A stretch of DNA of 64,000 nucleotides from Clavelina lepadiformis (lineage: Eukaryota > Chordata > Ascidiacea > Aplousobranchia > Clavelinidae), in NCBI RefSeq assembly GCF_947623445.1, contig NC_135243.1:22390479-22454478 (forward strand), read 5' to 3'. Shown piece by piece: positions 35,902 through 47,192 of this stretch. A model generated the notes under the pieces. It worked only from the letters and a program-made list of their open reading frames with translations, had not been told where the DNA came from and ran no database searches. Positions within the stretch are counted from its first letter, which is position 1, and every line of letters begins with the position of its first letter. The translations under genes were made by a program, and so were the position numbers.

Positions 35902-36812
35902 CGAAAATCATCCGAACGTTGCAATGAAAAGTGAGCATCTCTAACCGCTGTATCTTTCTATTAGAATGATGTGATAGATAACTTTTTGGTTTTAAAATCA
36001 TACGGTCTTGTGTAATTAAGCCCGTAGGAATTAATTGCTTAAACTTTGTTGCTAACGTTTTTCTTTTTTTCAGCTATGGAAAATGAGCCAATATCTATAT
36101 AAGGAAACAAGAGATCATTTGGATTTGAAGTTTTGTAAGATGCAGTGAAATGTGCCATTTTAGTTTCTCACAATATCAGCCGAATTCAAAGAAATTCTAT
36201 TTTACGGTTATTACAACTCATGTCTTGCGTATCTCATTATCACGCGTGTCTCAGTTAATAATGTAGTATTTGTTAAACAAAATATTGTTAAACAAATTTG
36301 TTAAATAAAACAATATTTGTTTTGGTTTAGGAAAGTGATTGATAATATATTTCTGCTAAAACTTTGGCAATCATGCATGCAACAAATGTCTAAATTCTGG
36401 TCTGGACGACATGAAATGACCCCAAATGCAACTAAACAAATGTAAAAGAGCCAACCAACTTATGAAAACTACTTGAATTCAACTAATATCATAGAAAACA
36501 ATCGGCACATTTTCCACGAATTGAAAATTAAGTTACATCGTTTAAACGTCACCTAAGATAGTCATCTCTGCCCAACTTGTGCTAAATAGTATAAGAATGT
36601 AACGTAAATGAAGTTGGTTTAACTTCGAACGCAAACAGGAGCCTCAAAACGTAGCAAATTGTTGACAGAAAAAGTATTTTGTATGTTTTGGCTTCAGATA
36701 GCAATTTGACCTCACTCAAACCGACGTTTTCGCTTAATCGTCCATCTAAATCAAATTCGACTTTAATGAATTACAAAAAATAGCTTTTCTGTCTGTAAGT
36801 GGCATATTGCAG
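35902..36812. other. Intergenic
   Basis: AT-rich sequence to the right of the pogo-like element. No domain or RNA recognised. Confidence 0.35.
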
Positions 36813-37372
36813 GAAGCTCAAACAATCCTTAACGAAAGTTCTTTCGAGGAACAGATCGATTTCGATGCTGATAGCGAGTCCTGCAACAATTATCACATGG
36901 ACTTTGGCAATTTATTGCTTGATTCCACCGGTGAGAGGTTGTTGGGTTTTTAATTAGAACTGCAGTATTTGTAGCATGCTATGACCTTGCTGTTGTTTCA
37001 GGTCGTTGAAGTATACCACAAAAATTTTCAGAAGAGCACTAAACCATACTGTTATGTACAAAGTTAGTGTAAAAGACATTTATAGGAAAACGACCAACAT
37101 TTTTAACCTGCCTTTAAACAGATTAACTGGCACATTGTGGATCTTGAATTTTGTTGACTAAATATTTTTAAAAACTGAATACTTCTGTTATTTTGTTTGC
37201 TTCTGTTTTCACAACGAAATATTTTAATGTAAAAATGCAGATATATTTATTTCATTTTGCAGACTATGATGTATTGCTCAGCTTTTGCAATTTATGCCAC
37301 AATCAAGGCCCATGTAAAGTTGACCAGCAAAATACAGATTTAACCATGATTGCATACAGTTTGGCAGTATAA
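36813..37372 (+). CDS. Possible 3' exons of an unknown small gene
   Basis: Two stretches behave like coding exons. 36813-36930 sits between AG and GTGAGA, is open, and is rich in acidic residues (EEQIDFDADSES). 37263-37372 follows a T-rich tract and AG, continues in the same frame after a phase-1 join, contains CNLCHNQGPC and ends in TAA. No upstream exon with an ATG was found and I recognise no family. It could be the end of a degenerate gene or chance. Confidence 0.3.
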
Positions 37373-38400
37373 GTTAGAAGCTAGTTTACAGTTTTACTGT
37401 GATCTTGACCAAATTCTGAACTATTGACTTTTAGCTTGATACTTCAACATGACCATGATAATCTCTATCGTCGGACTAAGGAAAGTCTTCACACGACTTA
37501 ATAAGTGTTTAGTGTAATATTTAAGTGTATATTGTTTATTTTTCAGATTGAATGCATGCACTTTTTGATGTCAATGGGTTCATCAGAATTGTGTACCATT
37601 GATAGAGCATTTGTCGCAGGATTTTTTTTGTAGCACCTGGAAAAAAGAATAAAGGAACTAATACAAATTTTTGTGTTTGAAGCGGAAGTGAAGGTAATCA
37701 AATTCAAGCAATACTCTATGTGAAGAAATGAAATCCATATCAAGTGTTGCGCTGCTCTCAGTTATATAATGTGTGTAATTTAACACATTAAGGTTGAGTG
37801 ATGATGAAAACAACTCTGTTAAAGTTTTTGGAATTGCGTATACACAATTTATATAGTCAATCTATACAGTAATAGTATACACGACCCGGTTTTCACTACT
37901 TCCGAACAAAGAGAATTAAAAATTTTGAATGGAAAACTCTCCGACTCCAAAAAACAATGGAAAATTGTGCTCTTCCCAGACAACACAGGTCAGCCCTTAA
38001 ATACGCAAGTCTTCACAAAACAGCGCCAAACTGTGGAACCGCTTAAACACAATCTTGTGCAAAGTACAAGGCAGAGGTCCAACATGTACAATTTAACACA
38101 TCAAGCTTGAGCTTGATGAAAACAACTCTGTTAAAGTTTTTAATCACATAATTTAAAAAGTTTTTTGAATTAGACTTTATTCAGACCCAGATTGGAAAGT
38201 TTGTTGTTCTTGGGTGAGAAATCCCCTGTTCAACAAGATGAAAGAATAGCAATCATACGCCCAATTAATTTAATTTCTCTCCTGCGTTCACATTCAAATA
38301 TGGAGTTAACACAACGCCTTTCAAATACAGTGAATTTGACTTTTTGTTGAATGGACGATGATAGTCACTTCTCTCCTGTCAGCTCAGTTTATCAGAAAAA
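37373..38400. repeat. Unassigned DNA with a short internal duplication
   Basis: A segment of about 50 bases occurs twice, near 37781-37833 and 38090-38142. Both contain TTAACACAT followed by GATGAAAACAACTCTGTTAA and GTTTTT. The 300 bases between hold no recognisable gene. Confidence 0.5.
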
Positions 38401-38413
38401 TTAATCATTGGCG

Positions 38414-38520
38414 CTCTTATGATATCCACTGTTCAAGCCTATCCCAAAACCGTCCATGGACACTTTTAATCATATCCACTATTTAAGCCTATCCTAAAAC
38501 AGTCCATGGATGCTTTCCTC
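38414..38520. repeat. Two tandem units of about 52 bases
   Basis: The unit reads ATATCCACTGTTCAAGCCTA then TCCCAAAACCGTCCATGGA. It occurs at about 38421-38470 and, with several changes, at about 38474-38515. A third GTCCATGGA follows near 38541. Confidence 0.65.
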
Positions 38521-38994
38521 AAAATCGTCCGTTTTTAAGTGTCCATGGACGATCCGCGGATTGCATCGTGTCCAGCTTTTACCCGGTGCCCATTTGTGAT
38601 GATGAAGACACGGTTGAAAGTGAGAATTCTGAAGATGACCAACCATCACGTGATGATGTTGTTACGGAACTTTGTTTCTCACGTATTGTGTGGTTACTTA
38701 CACTGGGGAACAATTGTTTTTCATTTTTTGTTGCATTACATTTTTCAACTGATCCTTGATAGCCTTTTGGCCCTGATTCCAAATCTGAAGTCGGTTTCTG
38801 TCTACATGCTCTGGTTTTTATGCAATTTAAAAATTCTGACTTTTATAAAAGCGAATTTGTGAATATCTATACCTATGTTAACGTAATTAACCTAATCTTG
38901 GTCTCGAAGTCACAAAAGCTCAACTAACTTTTGTCCCATTGAAGAAATTGAAGATGATGATCAGGGAGGGCACGAGGGCTACAATAACGATGGT

Positions 38995-39540
38995 TTCTGT
39001 TTTTGCAGCCCCTCAGCAGTTTAGCCAAGCGGAATTGAATGACTTGGCTCTTGATTTAGGATTCTCTAAGAAAGTCACAGAGATACTTCCTTCCAGGCTG
39101 AAGTAAAGTTCCAGGCAAAGTAGTTTGTTTACTGTCACGATATAGGCTACCTGGTATGATCAGGCAGTTAGGTGTTGCCGTACAATCCAACACAATGGAG
39201 GCTGTTTCTGGATAGATCTAAGCAAGGCCTACAATGTTAACCTTTATGATGGAGTTCCCATTGGTCACTCAGTGTTTTTGAGAGAAACTTATATGACATA
39301 AAAGAGGTCATTAACTTAGTGAAGATCACGAGCACAACTGGATCATTTGTGTAGACCTCAAAATGGTCAGCTATATCCTTGGCCAACAGAGAAGTTTCAC
39401 AAAGCATCCCTGCTATCTTTGAATGTGGGACAGTCGAGGGTGACGGAGACACTGCACCCAGAAAGAGTAGCCCATCCGTGAAACTTTGGAGGCAGGCATG
39501 CCAAACATGGTGTTTTCCACACTTAACATAAAACTGGGAT
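38995..39540 (+). pseudogene. Remnant of a multicopy invertebrate protein of unknown function
   Basis: Broken plus-strand frames read PQQFSQAELNDLALDLGFSK then SRLK, and later FWIDLSKAYN, GVPIGHSVFLRETY and, degraded, a Cys-containing stretch. From memory these words resemble a family of repeated hypothetical proteins of marine invertebrates (QAELNDLVRDL...SRLKEKNL; IGHSVxxKETYENI), probably part of a mobile element. Several stops and frame slips; no function can be given. Confidence 0.4.
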
Positions 39541-39745
39541 TGATAAAAGAAGCAGAGGACGTTTTTATCAAAAGTCTAGTGCGATAGACTACTTACTGCT
39601 GAAACTACCTTGGAACAAACTTGTGCAAGTCACCTGCACGGATGGATCGCCAAACCTGACGAGAAAAAAACGTTAGGTTTCTAAAAAGGCTTCAAGATAA
39701 GGTGAAAGAGCAAAACCCTGAGATGGATATAACTTTCTAATGTAA
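39541..39745 (+). mobile_element. hAT transposase fragment
   Basis: Frames read KLVQVTCTDGSPNLTRKK, then a shift to KRLQDKVKEQNPEMDI. This matches the catalytic TDG...LTGKNVG...RLQ segment of GTF2IRD2-like hAT transposases. It is cut at the right by the neighbouring pogo/Tigger fragment. Degraded. Confidence 0.55.
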
Positions 39746-40400
39746 ATCTCGGTCTTAATTGCAGTAAATGCCGCTAGTACAGTGCTTCCACCTTTTGTAT
39801 GGTTTCGCCTAATGGATCTGCTGTTTTTACCACTGACAGTGGTTGCATGACAAAAGAGGCTTTTATTTTATCTTTACCACCTGCAGCGGAAAGAGGTTCG
39901 GTCGTTTTGCTTTTAGACGGATTTATAAATTTATTCATGTTAAACCCACACCGATTGACAGAGTTGTTAAGGAAGCTTACAATAAAACCAGCGCACCCGA
40001 ATTGCCAATAAATTGTTTCGATGCCTGGGGGTTTTGGCCAGCATGTAAAAATGCAACCAGCTGCAATATTTGCCGCTTCCGTTGATTCAACTGGCACTTA
40101 GTCAAGTAAGAAAAGCTGTTAACGACCAAAATTGCTCTCCCAGTCATTCGCAGTGCAATGATCCTTGTGACTTAAGTTTGCCCAATGTTGATGTCTCATT
40201 TCCATTGATGTGGATAATTATTTCTTCTCCAGTATCCTCCAATCTCAACAGCTGGATGATCTTGATTTGTTTCTCAATGATAAAAATCAATCACTTCCAA
40301 TCGAATCATTTTTTTTTCTGGCTCCACCAACATCAATCAACAAAATCATATCCACCACTGACACCTTTATTGACTTGAGTTCCAAGCCTGTTTTCCCGTA
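39741..40400 (+). mobile_element. pogo/Tigger-like transposase fragment (second copy)
   Basis: Frames include ISVLIAVNAASTVLPPFV, a TDSGCMTKEAF stretch, SVVLLLDG (catalytic LDG) and a C-terminal part DNYFFSSILQSQQLDDLDLF. The nucleotide sequence is close to 51310-51900, with about 110 bases missing after LLLDG. It is a relative of that copy, with several frame breaks. Confidence 0.65.
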
Positions 40401-41324
40401 GCTGGCTCATCTCAATCGGCTGTTTGCTCCCCGGTGTCACAGACTTTGAGCAAGCTCCTGTGAGATCAAAAACTGTGATTGTGTTAGAAGCGATTGAAAG
40501 CACACTTTCAGCAGATAAAAAATCTCTAAAAAAAGAAATAAGATATATATACCAAAATCTGACCACAATGCAAATAATAAATCCGACATGTGTTAGAATA
40601 TGCTTGCTCTCATGTTGAATGACTTCATTACTTAACCGGATGGTTGGTCCCATTGTTAAAGCTTACTGTGGATAATACCTCATTTTCGAACATACAGCAA
40701 TCAAGCAAAAATTTGTTTTCCATTCAGCTGAGGAATATTTTTGCCAATCTGACAAACGACCCTGGTTGTTTTGACAACGTAGCGTGGGTGGACAACGTAG
40801 GGAAGCATCCATTATTACACAACAATCTTCATTCATACAAGTTTTACTTGTGTCACGTTGTTATCGTAGGTATAACAGACTTTGGCCACCTGGTCTTGAA
40901 TTAAGGCTGTTAAATCGTACTGAGCCGTTCCATATGAAAAAAAGATCATTGGAGTTTTAAGACAAAGTTATTACCGAATTGACAATCCAGGTGTAGGAGT
41001 TACATCGCACTGTTAAGGCAACATCGGCGCATGAATCGATAGCACGAGCGCCTGGACAAGTGAAACGCAAACAGCACTTACAGAACTGCTGTAGAGTTAG
41101 TCAGCGATGCAGCCTAGTAGCTCATTAGTCAGTACAATGGAATATAGTTTGTTTTTACTCTTGGTTTTTGTGCTAATTTTGTTTTTGCGAAACAACCGGG
41201 CACCACTGCAGCTTCTCCAGTCTGACAGACTGAGTCTGTTTTAATTTGCCTCAGCCCAAGTAGGCTACTGACCAGTCACTTGTTACATATGGTTATCAGT
41301 GCTACTAAAAAAAACTATTACAGA
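40401..41324. other. Unassigned repeat-rich DNA
   Basis: No open frame with a recognisable domain on either strand. It lies between a pogo/Tigger fragment and a hAT fragment and probably holds their decayed non-coding ends. Confidence 0.3.
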
Positions 41325-41600
41325 AGAACGCAGAAAATTTGATGACGAATGGATTAATTAATACTTATTCACTTCAGTAAATAACAAAGAAATATGCTTA
41401 ATCTGCCATAATTCAATAGCTCAACCCAAAGAGTACAATATTAAAAGACATTTTGAAAGAAATCATTATGAAAGTGGAATGTACACCATGGAGGAGAAAA
41501 GACAGCAGACAAGTTAACCAGAACATCTGAGACTGATTTTGCTAATACTGCTCTGAGCTTGAAGATAGCGAAGATTCTCAGATAACAGCAAAAGAATACT
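41325..41600 (+). mobile_element. hAT transposase N-terminal (BED-like finger) fragment
   Basis: Reads EERRKFDDEWIN, then ICLICHNSIAQPKEYNIKRH and FERNHYE. This is the C-x2-C...H-x(4-6)-H finger at the start of GTF2IRD2/ZBED-like hAT transposases, the same layout as the complete element at 53595-55844 (TCLICNQSVSVNKEFNIKRH). In-frame stops follow. Confidence 0.6.
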
Positions 41601-41679
41601 TGCTGGCGTTTGCTGAATGTAAGCGAGTAAACATAGGCATAAAACGGTCCTCTCTGCTGCTAGAAACTTTAGTCGGCCA

Positions 41680-41950
41680 CACCTTTTTCTGTCTTTGAAA
41701 ATGCCATTAGTTTGGTATTTGATGATTGCGTTCTGCCCAGCAATTTGCCGTACAGAAAACTTTCAACTGGTTAAGGTTATAATTTGAGCCCGTTTTTCCA
41801 CACTGAGAGATAGACGTTGGCCCGCAACTTACTGCGTTATTGATTGAAATTTTGTCACATGTGTGTTTGGGCATGTACATTAGGCTAACCTGTGCGTGTA
41901 TGTAGCCCAGTTGACTCCAGTTAATAATGTTTTTGCTTTTTATGGTTAAG
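41680..41950 (-). mobile_element. Tc1-like element, 5' fragment
   Basis: This stretch is clearly similar in nucleotides to 56877-57190, the upstream part of the Tc1-like copy there: shared words CCTTTTTCTGT, CAATTTGCCGTACAGAAAAC, TTTTTCCACACTGAGAGATAG and GTGCGTGTATGTAGCCCAG. No transposase core is present. Confidence 0.6.
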
Positions 41951-42394
41951 AGATTTGGAAACGTGTAATGAAATGGTTGTTTATCGTTCCTTATCCTGTA
42001 AGGGCGACCACTTCAATACAAAGTTTGTCTGTTGAACAGTTTATTGTCCTCGATGATAAATGAGCCTCAAGGTCGTTGTTTCGCCTTTCTTAATCTTAGA
42101 ATTAATTATTCACCTCGACAACTGTATATTCTGATTATATTGAAGCTTCTTTGAACGAATACATCAAGATAAAACATTGACACAGCAGCTGCAGCTGCAA
42201 ATATGTTGCAGTTATTAACTTAACACACGAATTGATCGAATGACTCACGTAATATAGGCATGCACAATTGTTATGTGACGTTTCATGAAAGCGGTTTCCG
42301 TAAACAACACAGTATAATATATTCCTATCGTCACAAACGTTTTGAATTTAGTTTCTATCTTGCCCGATTTTGTTTGATTTATCAGCAGAGCTGG

Positions 42395-43090
42395 GAATAA
42401 ATGTTACAGTATTCCTTCCTAGATGCATTTAGGATCAAACTAGTTTTCGTTGTTCTACTGTTAGATTTGCTGAAGAATTTTATAACAAAAATGTCATCTA
42501 AATACAATGTGATACTTCCGGAAATAACATCTTTTCAATAGCTGGAAAGTACTGTACGGAAGTTTTCCCGTGAGTGCAAAGACAATATTTGGAGTGATAG
42601 TGTGAAGCACTATTCTGTTAGCACCACATCTGCCTCAGAGGATGCGTGTTACTATTATGGTAACAATACATCGGCTTTAGTCACAAGTCTTGGTTTAACT
42701 GATCTCGTATTAAGTTGAATTTGATGGCAAGTTTCACGATGTTTATTTTTGTCACATCATTGAGTAAACGTCCGCGCTTAGATCATATTTTCTACATCTT
42801 GTAAAGATTTGTGGAGTCCATCTCCAAAATTCCCGTCGCGAATTCTCAGGTTATCCAACCATTATGTCGAGAAGTTTTTGTAGGACGTTTCCAACGAATC
42901 GAAGCGATTATGAGAACGGTGGCCGAACGATACCAAGGACATGTTTAGTTATTGGTCAACTAAGACACACGGAAGCAGACGAGACAAAAAAGCAACCATG
43001 TGTTTCATTACTACTAATCTTGACAACCCTGTGGAACGAATGGCGGGGGTTGGAGACACACCAGCTTGGATCAGGAGATTCGTTTCTGTT
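42395..43090. repeat. Direct repeat, left copy
   Basis: Homologous along most of its length to 43330-44100. Shared words include TTACAGTATTCCTTCCT, TGTTCTACTGTTA, AACAAAAATGTCATCTAAA, GCTATTCTGTTAGCACCACATCT-type stretches and ACAAGTCTTGGTT. Its first 40 bases also resemble 57265-57300. It ends in the recurring cassette described separately. Origin unknown; possibly the tail of a LINE. Confidence 0.7.
42949..43080. repeat. Recurring 110-130 bp cassette, copy 1
   Basis: Contains ACACACGGAAGCAGACGAGA, AAGCAACCATGTGTTTCATT, CTAATCTTGACAACCCTGTG and GGAGACAC-CCAGCTTGGATC-type words. Close copies are at 43984-44098 and 58379-58497, each beside different neighbours. Confidence 0.8.
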
Positions 43091-43329
43091 GAAGTGCAAA
43101 AGCAAGACAGACAAGAAGTTGGAGACTTCATGACACCTGTTGTCGTTATTTGCATTCTTTCCTGGTTTGATTTCGTCTAAAGTTGAGTAGCCTACTCTTA
43201 GATTTTTACAGTATTGTGAAGAAAGTGAGAAAGAAGTGTTCTTTTTGGTATATTTTTACTTGAATTAGTTGGCTAATGTTAACAAGAACTTTTTGGCTCA
43301 TTAAACTCGTTCTTTCAGCTAGTTATATG

Positions 43330-44100
43330 TGTATTACAGTATTCCTTCCTGGAGAATCAAAGTAATATGCGTTGTTCTACTGTTACATTTGTTGATTTAA
43401 TTTGATAACAAAAATGTCATCTAAACACGATGTGCTACGTCAGGAAATAACGCCTTCACAATAACTGGAAAGTACAAAAGTTTTCCCGTGCGTGCAGCAA
43501 TGACACATTGTTTGGAGTGATGGTGTGAAGCGCTATTCTGTTAGCACCACATCTCCCTTGATTAGAAAATGTATTTTTTTGGGGGAATTTCTAGCAACGT
43601 GAAATCGCCGCCCTTTGTCAGAGGAAGCGTGTTGACCATTATGGTAACAATACATCATCGGCTTTAATCACAAGTCTTGGTTCAACTGAGCTCGTATTAA
43701 ATTGAATTTCTTGGCCAGTTTTTAAGATGTCTATTTTTGACATCCCTCGTGAATTCCTTCTATGATGAACGCAGACTGATTCCAAACGCCATTGAAAAGT
43801 GGATTCGCGCTTTAATCATTTCTTCAACGTCTTTCAAGGAGTCTATCGCGAAATTCCCCGTCGCGAATTCTCATGCTCTCCAACTATTACGTCGCAAAAG
43901 TTTTTTAGGACGTTTCCGACGAATCGAAACAATTGTTTTTTGTGCGAACGACCGATATCAGGGTAAAGTCAAGGAAATGTTGCACACGGAAGCAGATAAG
44001 ACGATAAAGCAACCATGTGTTTCATAACGACTAATCTTGACAACCCTGTGGAACAAATGACGGGGATTGGAGACACTCCAGCTTGGATCAGGAGATTTTC
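43330..44100. repeat. Direct repeat, right copy
   Basis: Partner of 42395-43090. It is longer by about 80 bases around 43560-43620. A frame reads RRLIPNAIEKWIRALIISS then FKESIAKFP. This vaguely resembles the C-terminal RxIxxWNxLP...SFK block of jockey-like LINE proteins, but the match is too weak to rely on. Confidence 0.7.
43984..44098. repeat. Recurring cassette, copy 2
   Basis: Second copy of the cassette (CACACGGAAGCAGA, AAGCAACCATGTGTTTCAT, CTTGACAACCCTGTGGAACA). On the minus strand it directly follows a LINE C-terminal tail. Confidence 0.8.
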
Positions 44101-44375
44101 TAGCATCATCATCTTCCATTCGCCGGTTGTTGAGGCCTGGTCTTCATCCCGAAAAATCAGGGTCAACCTCTGTCGATGGCATCCTCGATCTTCAAACCTC
44201 TCCTCCATCATATCATCCTTCACCGTCTCTTCCCATGTTTTCTTTGGTCTTCCTCTTTTCACCTTTCCCTCAATCATCTTATGTTGTACTCTTCTCGTCA
44301 AGCTCTACTCATTCATTCGCTCAACGTGCCCCAACCATCTCGGACGATTCACGATTTTAGGAAATAGTTTTGCTT
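44100..44375 (-). mobile_element. LINE ORF2 C-terminal tail
   Basis: Minus-strand frame reads RWLGHVERMNE, a stop, then RVQHKMIEGKVKRGRPKKTW, EETVKDDMM and RDED. GRPKKTW after RWxGHVxR is the signature of the C-terminus of endonuclease-reverse-transcriptase LINEs (RTE/CR1-like groups). The RT domain itself is absent. Confidence 0.7.
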
Positions 44376-44379
44376 TAAA

Positions 44380-45531
44380 AGAGAGCTTGAAGAGCTTTTT
44401 CATCCCACTGAGCTCTTTTTGGTGGCATGATCACATTATTGCACAAAAAACAAATGCAATTAGCTTTCTTATGATAGATTTTGCTTAACAACTTTTGTCA
44501 AATTATGAAAATCAATTGTTTGAAATAAACTGCTAAACTACAGAGACATAGCTTTTAAACTTTGCATTCGATTGATTTATTGTGTAGTTATTCAGCGCAG
44601 CTGTCTCTGGTCTAACAAGTACCGCAAGTATATACCGGTAAGCCTACTAAAGTTAAAAGTAGGCCTACTTTAGGTTACGGGTAGTACCGGTATCACCCAA
44701 CTAACCCCTGCTTACAGATAACATTATTAGAAAAATCACATTTTAAGTTGTACAAACATTTAAAAAGATTCCAGTAGGCGCATCAAAGTAACTGCAACAA
44801 CTTGCCAACTGATCACTGGAACCACTCTTCAAGTCTGGAAATCAATTATCCAAGCATCTTGCATGGGCCTTATTAGGCGCATGTGGCATCCACGAAAAAA
44901 ATGTCACATTTTTATTATCAGAAAAATTTTAGCAAAGAAAAGTGCATTATCTTTTTCAATACCAAGTTGGTTGTTACATGAAAACTTCAGCCGGCTGACA
45001 ACAGTTCATTTAACCGGCCAAATTCTCACTTACTTTCACTGCAAATATCAAGTTTTTGTTGTGCTCTAGCGAATCGGTTGATCACGTGACAAGGATGAAA
45101 TCTGGTAAACCATCATGAATTCATATTAGTTTTTGCATAGGGATAAAATTTTTCATTTATTTGCACGGGTTTGCGAAATATGAGCAATGGACTTCATTAG
45201 GCACAGGTACATAACCAAGTTGGAAAATGATGCTCACCTGGTGCTTCAGCATTTTTGTGGATCTTCCACTAATATTAATTTATTTTATCAATTCATACAA
45301 TTGAACAGATATTTCTCTTTTAATTCAACGAAACTTAAAACATAAATCCTTTTCTAAAGTAGTATTTCGTTTTGTCAGTAAAATTAAATGTAAAACAAAT
45401 CGCAAATTGAAAAGTTTTTAATATAGAAATCAGTATTGCTAATAACAGGCATATTGTAAATCTACAGTAAAGGAAAATCTAGTCTGGTCAAAGTTTATTC
45501 ACATACGTATGTGATTCAGGTCAAAACATAA
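44380..45531. other. Unassigned DNA
   Basis: No recognisable coding domain. Around 44610-44700 are several palindromic words (ACCGGT twice, AGGCCTAC and GTAGGCCTA), suggesting the end of a foldback repeat. Confidence 0.3.
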
Positions 45532-45834
45532 ATGCATATAAGTAACCCAGTGATGTGTGAATATTTTGAGAGAGTGGAAGAAATTCGCAAGCAAGTCAAG
45601 CCAGACGGCGTGACAATTCGATTTTCTCCAAAGCCCGTGTTTAATGCAGAATCCTACCTGAAGTTTGTCATGAAAAGAGTACCAGGCACTAAAATCATTA
45701 ACAAACACTGCAGACTGTCGGATGAAGACGACCAAAAGGAATTCGATAAAATTATTTCGAACGTCATGTTGCATAAAAATGGAACACGTGTAATAAAACA
45801 AGAAACAGTTAAATTCTGTTGTGTTTGTGTGTAG
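45532..45834 (+). CDS. Hypothetical 100-residue open frame
   Basis: Starts MHISNPVMCEYFERVEEI, has a charged, soluble composition (KQVKPDGVTIRFSPKP; RLSDEDDQKEFDKIISN) and ends KFCCVCV. Residue use looks like real coding sequence rather than chance, unlike most frames nearby. I recognise no family. It could belong to one of the surrounding mobile elements. Confidence 0.35.
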   Translation: MHISNPVMCEYFERVEEIRKQVKPDGVTIRFSPKPVFNAESYLKFVMKRVPGTKIINKHCRLSDEDDQKEFDKIISNVMLHKNGTRVIKQETVKFCCVCV

Positions 45835-46347
45835 GCACTGGTGAGATAGTGCATTAGAAAACAAAAAACAAAGTAAAAACGATGCTTAAATGCGAGTGAT
45901 ATGTGAGTTGATTTCAGTGGAACATTCAGTTGCAATATGGATTCTGGGGAAAGAAAACGGTTGGTAAAATTTGCATGTTATTTTCCACACCAACCTTGTA
46001 CGAGGTCGATCGAAAAACGAACTCAGACCTTTCTAAATAACGCCAAAAGCTGGGTCGTGTACGAGATAAAGGTAAGCTTTTACGAGCTTGCGGAAGCAGG
46101 TTGACATGATTACGAATTGCAGCTTGGGTTTATGTAAATGACTTACATGGGAATGTGATGGTTATGTTTACGAATACGAAATTCCAAATACAGTTCTTCC
46201 TCGATTATCCGTACCTCGTTTAACCGGCATTCGATTGTCCGGCCGAGTGATCAATGACTTTGGGAGGTCGTTTTACTTCGCATGATTGCACTTGCAACTA
46301 TCATATGCGTGAGATTACTCTGGTTTTTATTTTTCAATTGACGTTGA

Positions 46348-46460
46348 ACCGCCGCCGTAGCTACTACCGATTGAATGGTTTAGTGAGGTCCTCCGATTGG
46401 ACCCGGAGCGGCTGGCAACGGCCGAACCGGTGTCCGAAAAGACGATCTAACTTGATCATT

Positions 46461-46518
<58 letters not shown>
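46348..46518 (+). rRNA. 18S rRNA 3'-end fragment (captured, degraded)
   Basis: Contains the near-invariant GCTACTACCGATTGAATGG, AGAGGAAGTAAAAGTCGTAA, GGTTTCCGTAGGTGAACCTG and the terminal CGGAAGGATCATTA. The upstream edge is altered (CCGCCGCCGTAGC instead of the usual CCGCCCGTCGC). Only about 170 of some 1,800 bases are present, so it cannot give a working 18S rRNA. Confidence 0.9.
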
Positions 46519-46747
46519 TCGAAACGAACGGAGGCTCCCGCTCGAGCTGCGGCGGCGTCGCCGGGAAACCGGCCGCCTCTCGCGCTTGTCGAGGTCAAGA
46601 CGCGCCCGTTGAGGCGCTCGACAAGGCACAAGTCTTTCACGGGCGTCGAGTACCCCCGCGGTTTCAAGTGACGGTCGTCAGATCGTCCGCTCGGCGCTCA
46701 CATTCAAACCTGTGACTGCTTCGTAGAAGCTGAGACGATAAACGATG
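46519..46747 (+). other. ITS1 (captured)
   Basis: GC-rich spacer between the 18S end and the 5.8S start, about 229 bases, in its normal place within the rDNA segment. Confidence 0.8.
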
Positions 46748-46905
46748 ATGGCTCTTGGCGGTGGATCACTCGGCTCGCGAGTCGATGAAGGACGCAGCTA
46801 GCTGCGTGAATTAGTGTGAATTACAGGACACATTGAGCATCGACGTTCTGAACGCGAATTACGGCCTCGGGTTAATCCCGGGACCACGCCCGCCTCAGGG
46901 TCGTC
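46748..46905 (+). rRNA. 5.8S rRNA copy with changes at conserved sites
   Basis: Full-length 5.8S, recognised from GCGGTGGATCACTCGGCTC, GTCGATGAAGGACGCAGC and CAGGACACATTGAGCATCGA. Several positions that are almost constant in animals differ: GAAGAACGCAGC reads GAAGGACGCAGC, AATTGCAGGACAC reads AATTACAGGACAC, and the TTCGAACGC block reads TTCTGAACGC. These fit a decaying copy rather than a working rRNA. Confidence 0.9.
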
Positions 46906-47123
46906 TGAAAAGCAATCCCGGCGCGCCCGTCGCCCGGGCGAATGCGGAGTCGGACGGAGACCTGTGTCTCCGCCGTCCCGTCGAAGTCAGCAAGGGTCCG
47001 GCACGCGATCGGAGAGCGCGGCGGCGGCGGATCGACCTCGAAGAGGTGTCCTCGTTTCGCCAAGTCGCCGCGATCGATCGCGAACGTCGTCGATCCTCGG
47101 CACGTGTGACGTCTCTTACATTT
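46906..47123 (+). other. ITS2 (captured)
   Basis: GC-rich spacer of about 218 bases between the 5.8S and 28S parts. Confidence 0.8.
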
Positions 47124-47145
47124 CGGCCTGAGGTCGAACGAGACT

Positions 47146-47192
<47 letters not shown>

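Noticed and set aside
43737-44027. A LINE C-terminal coding region on the plus strand
   Set aside because: The resemblance to the RxIxxWNxLP...SFK block is weak and the frame is not kept in the sister repeat, so it is left as an unclassified repeat.
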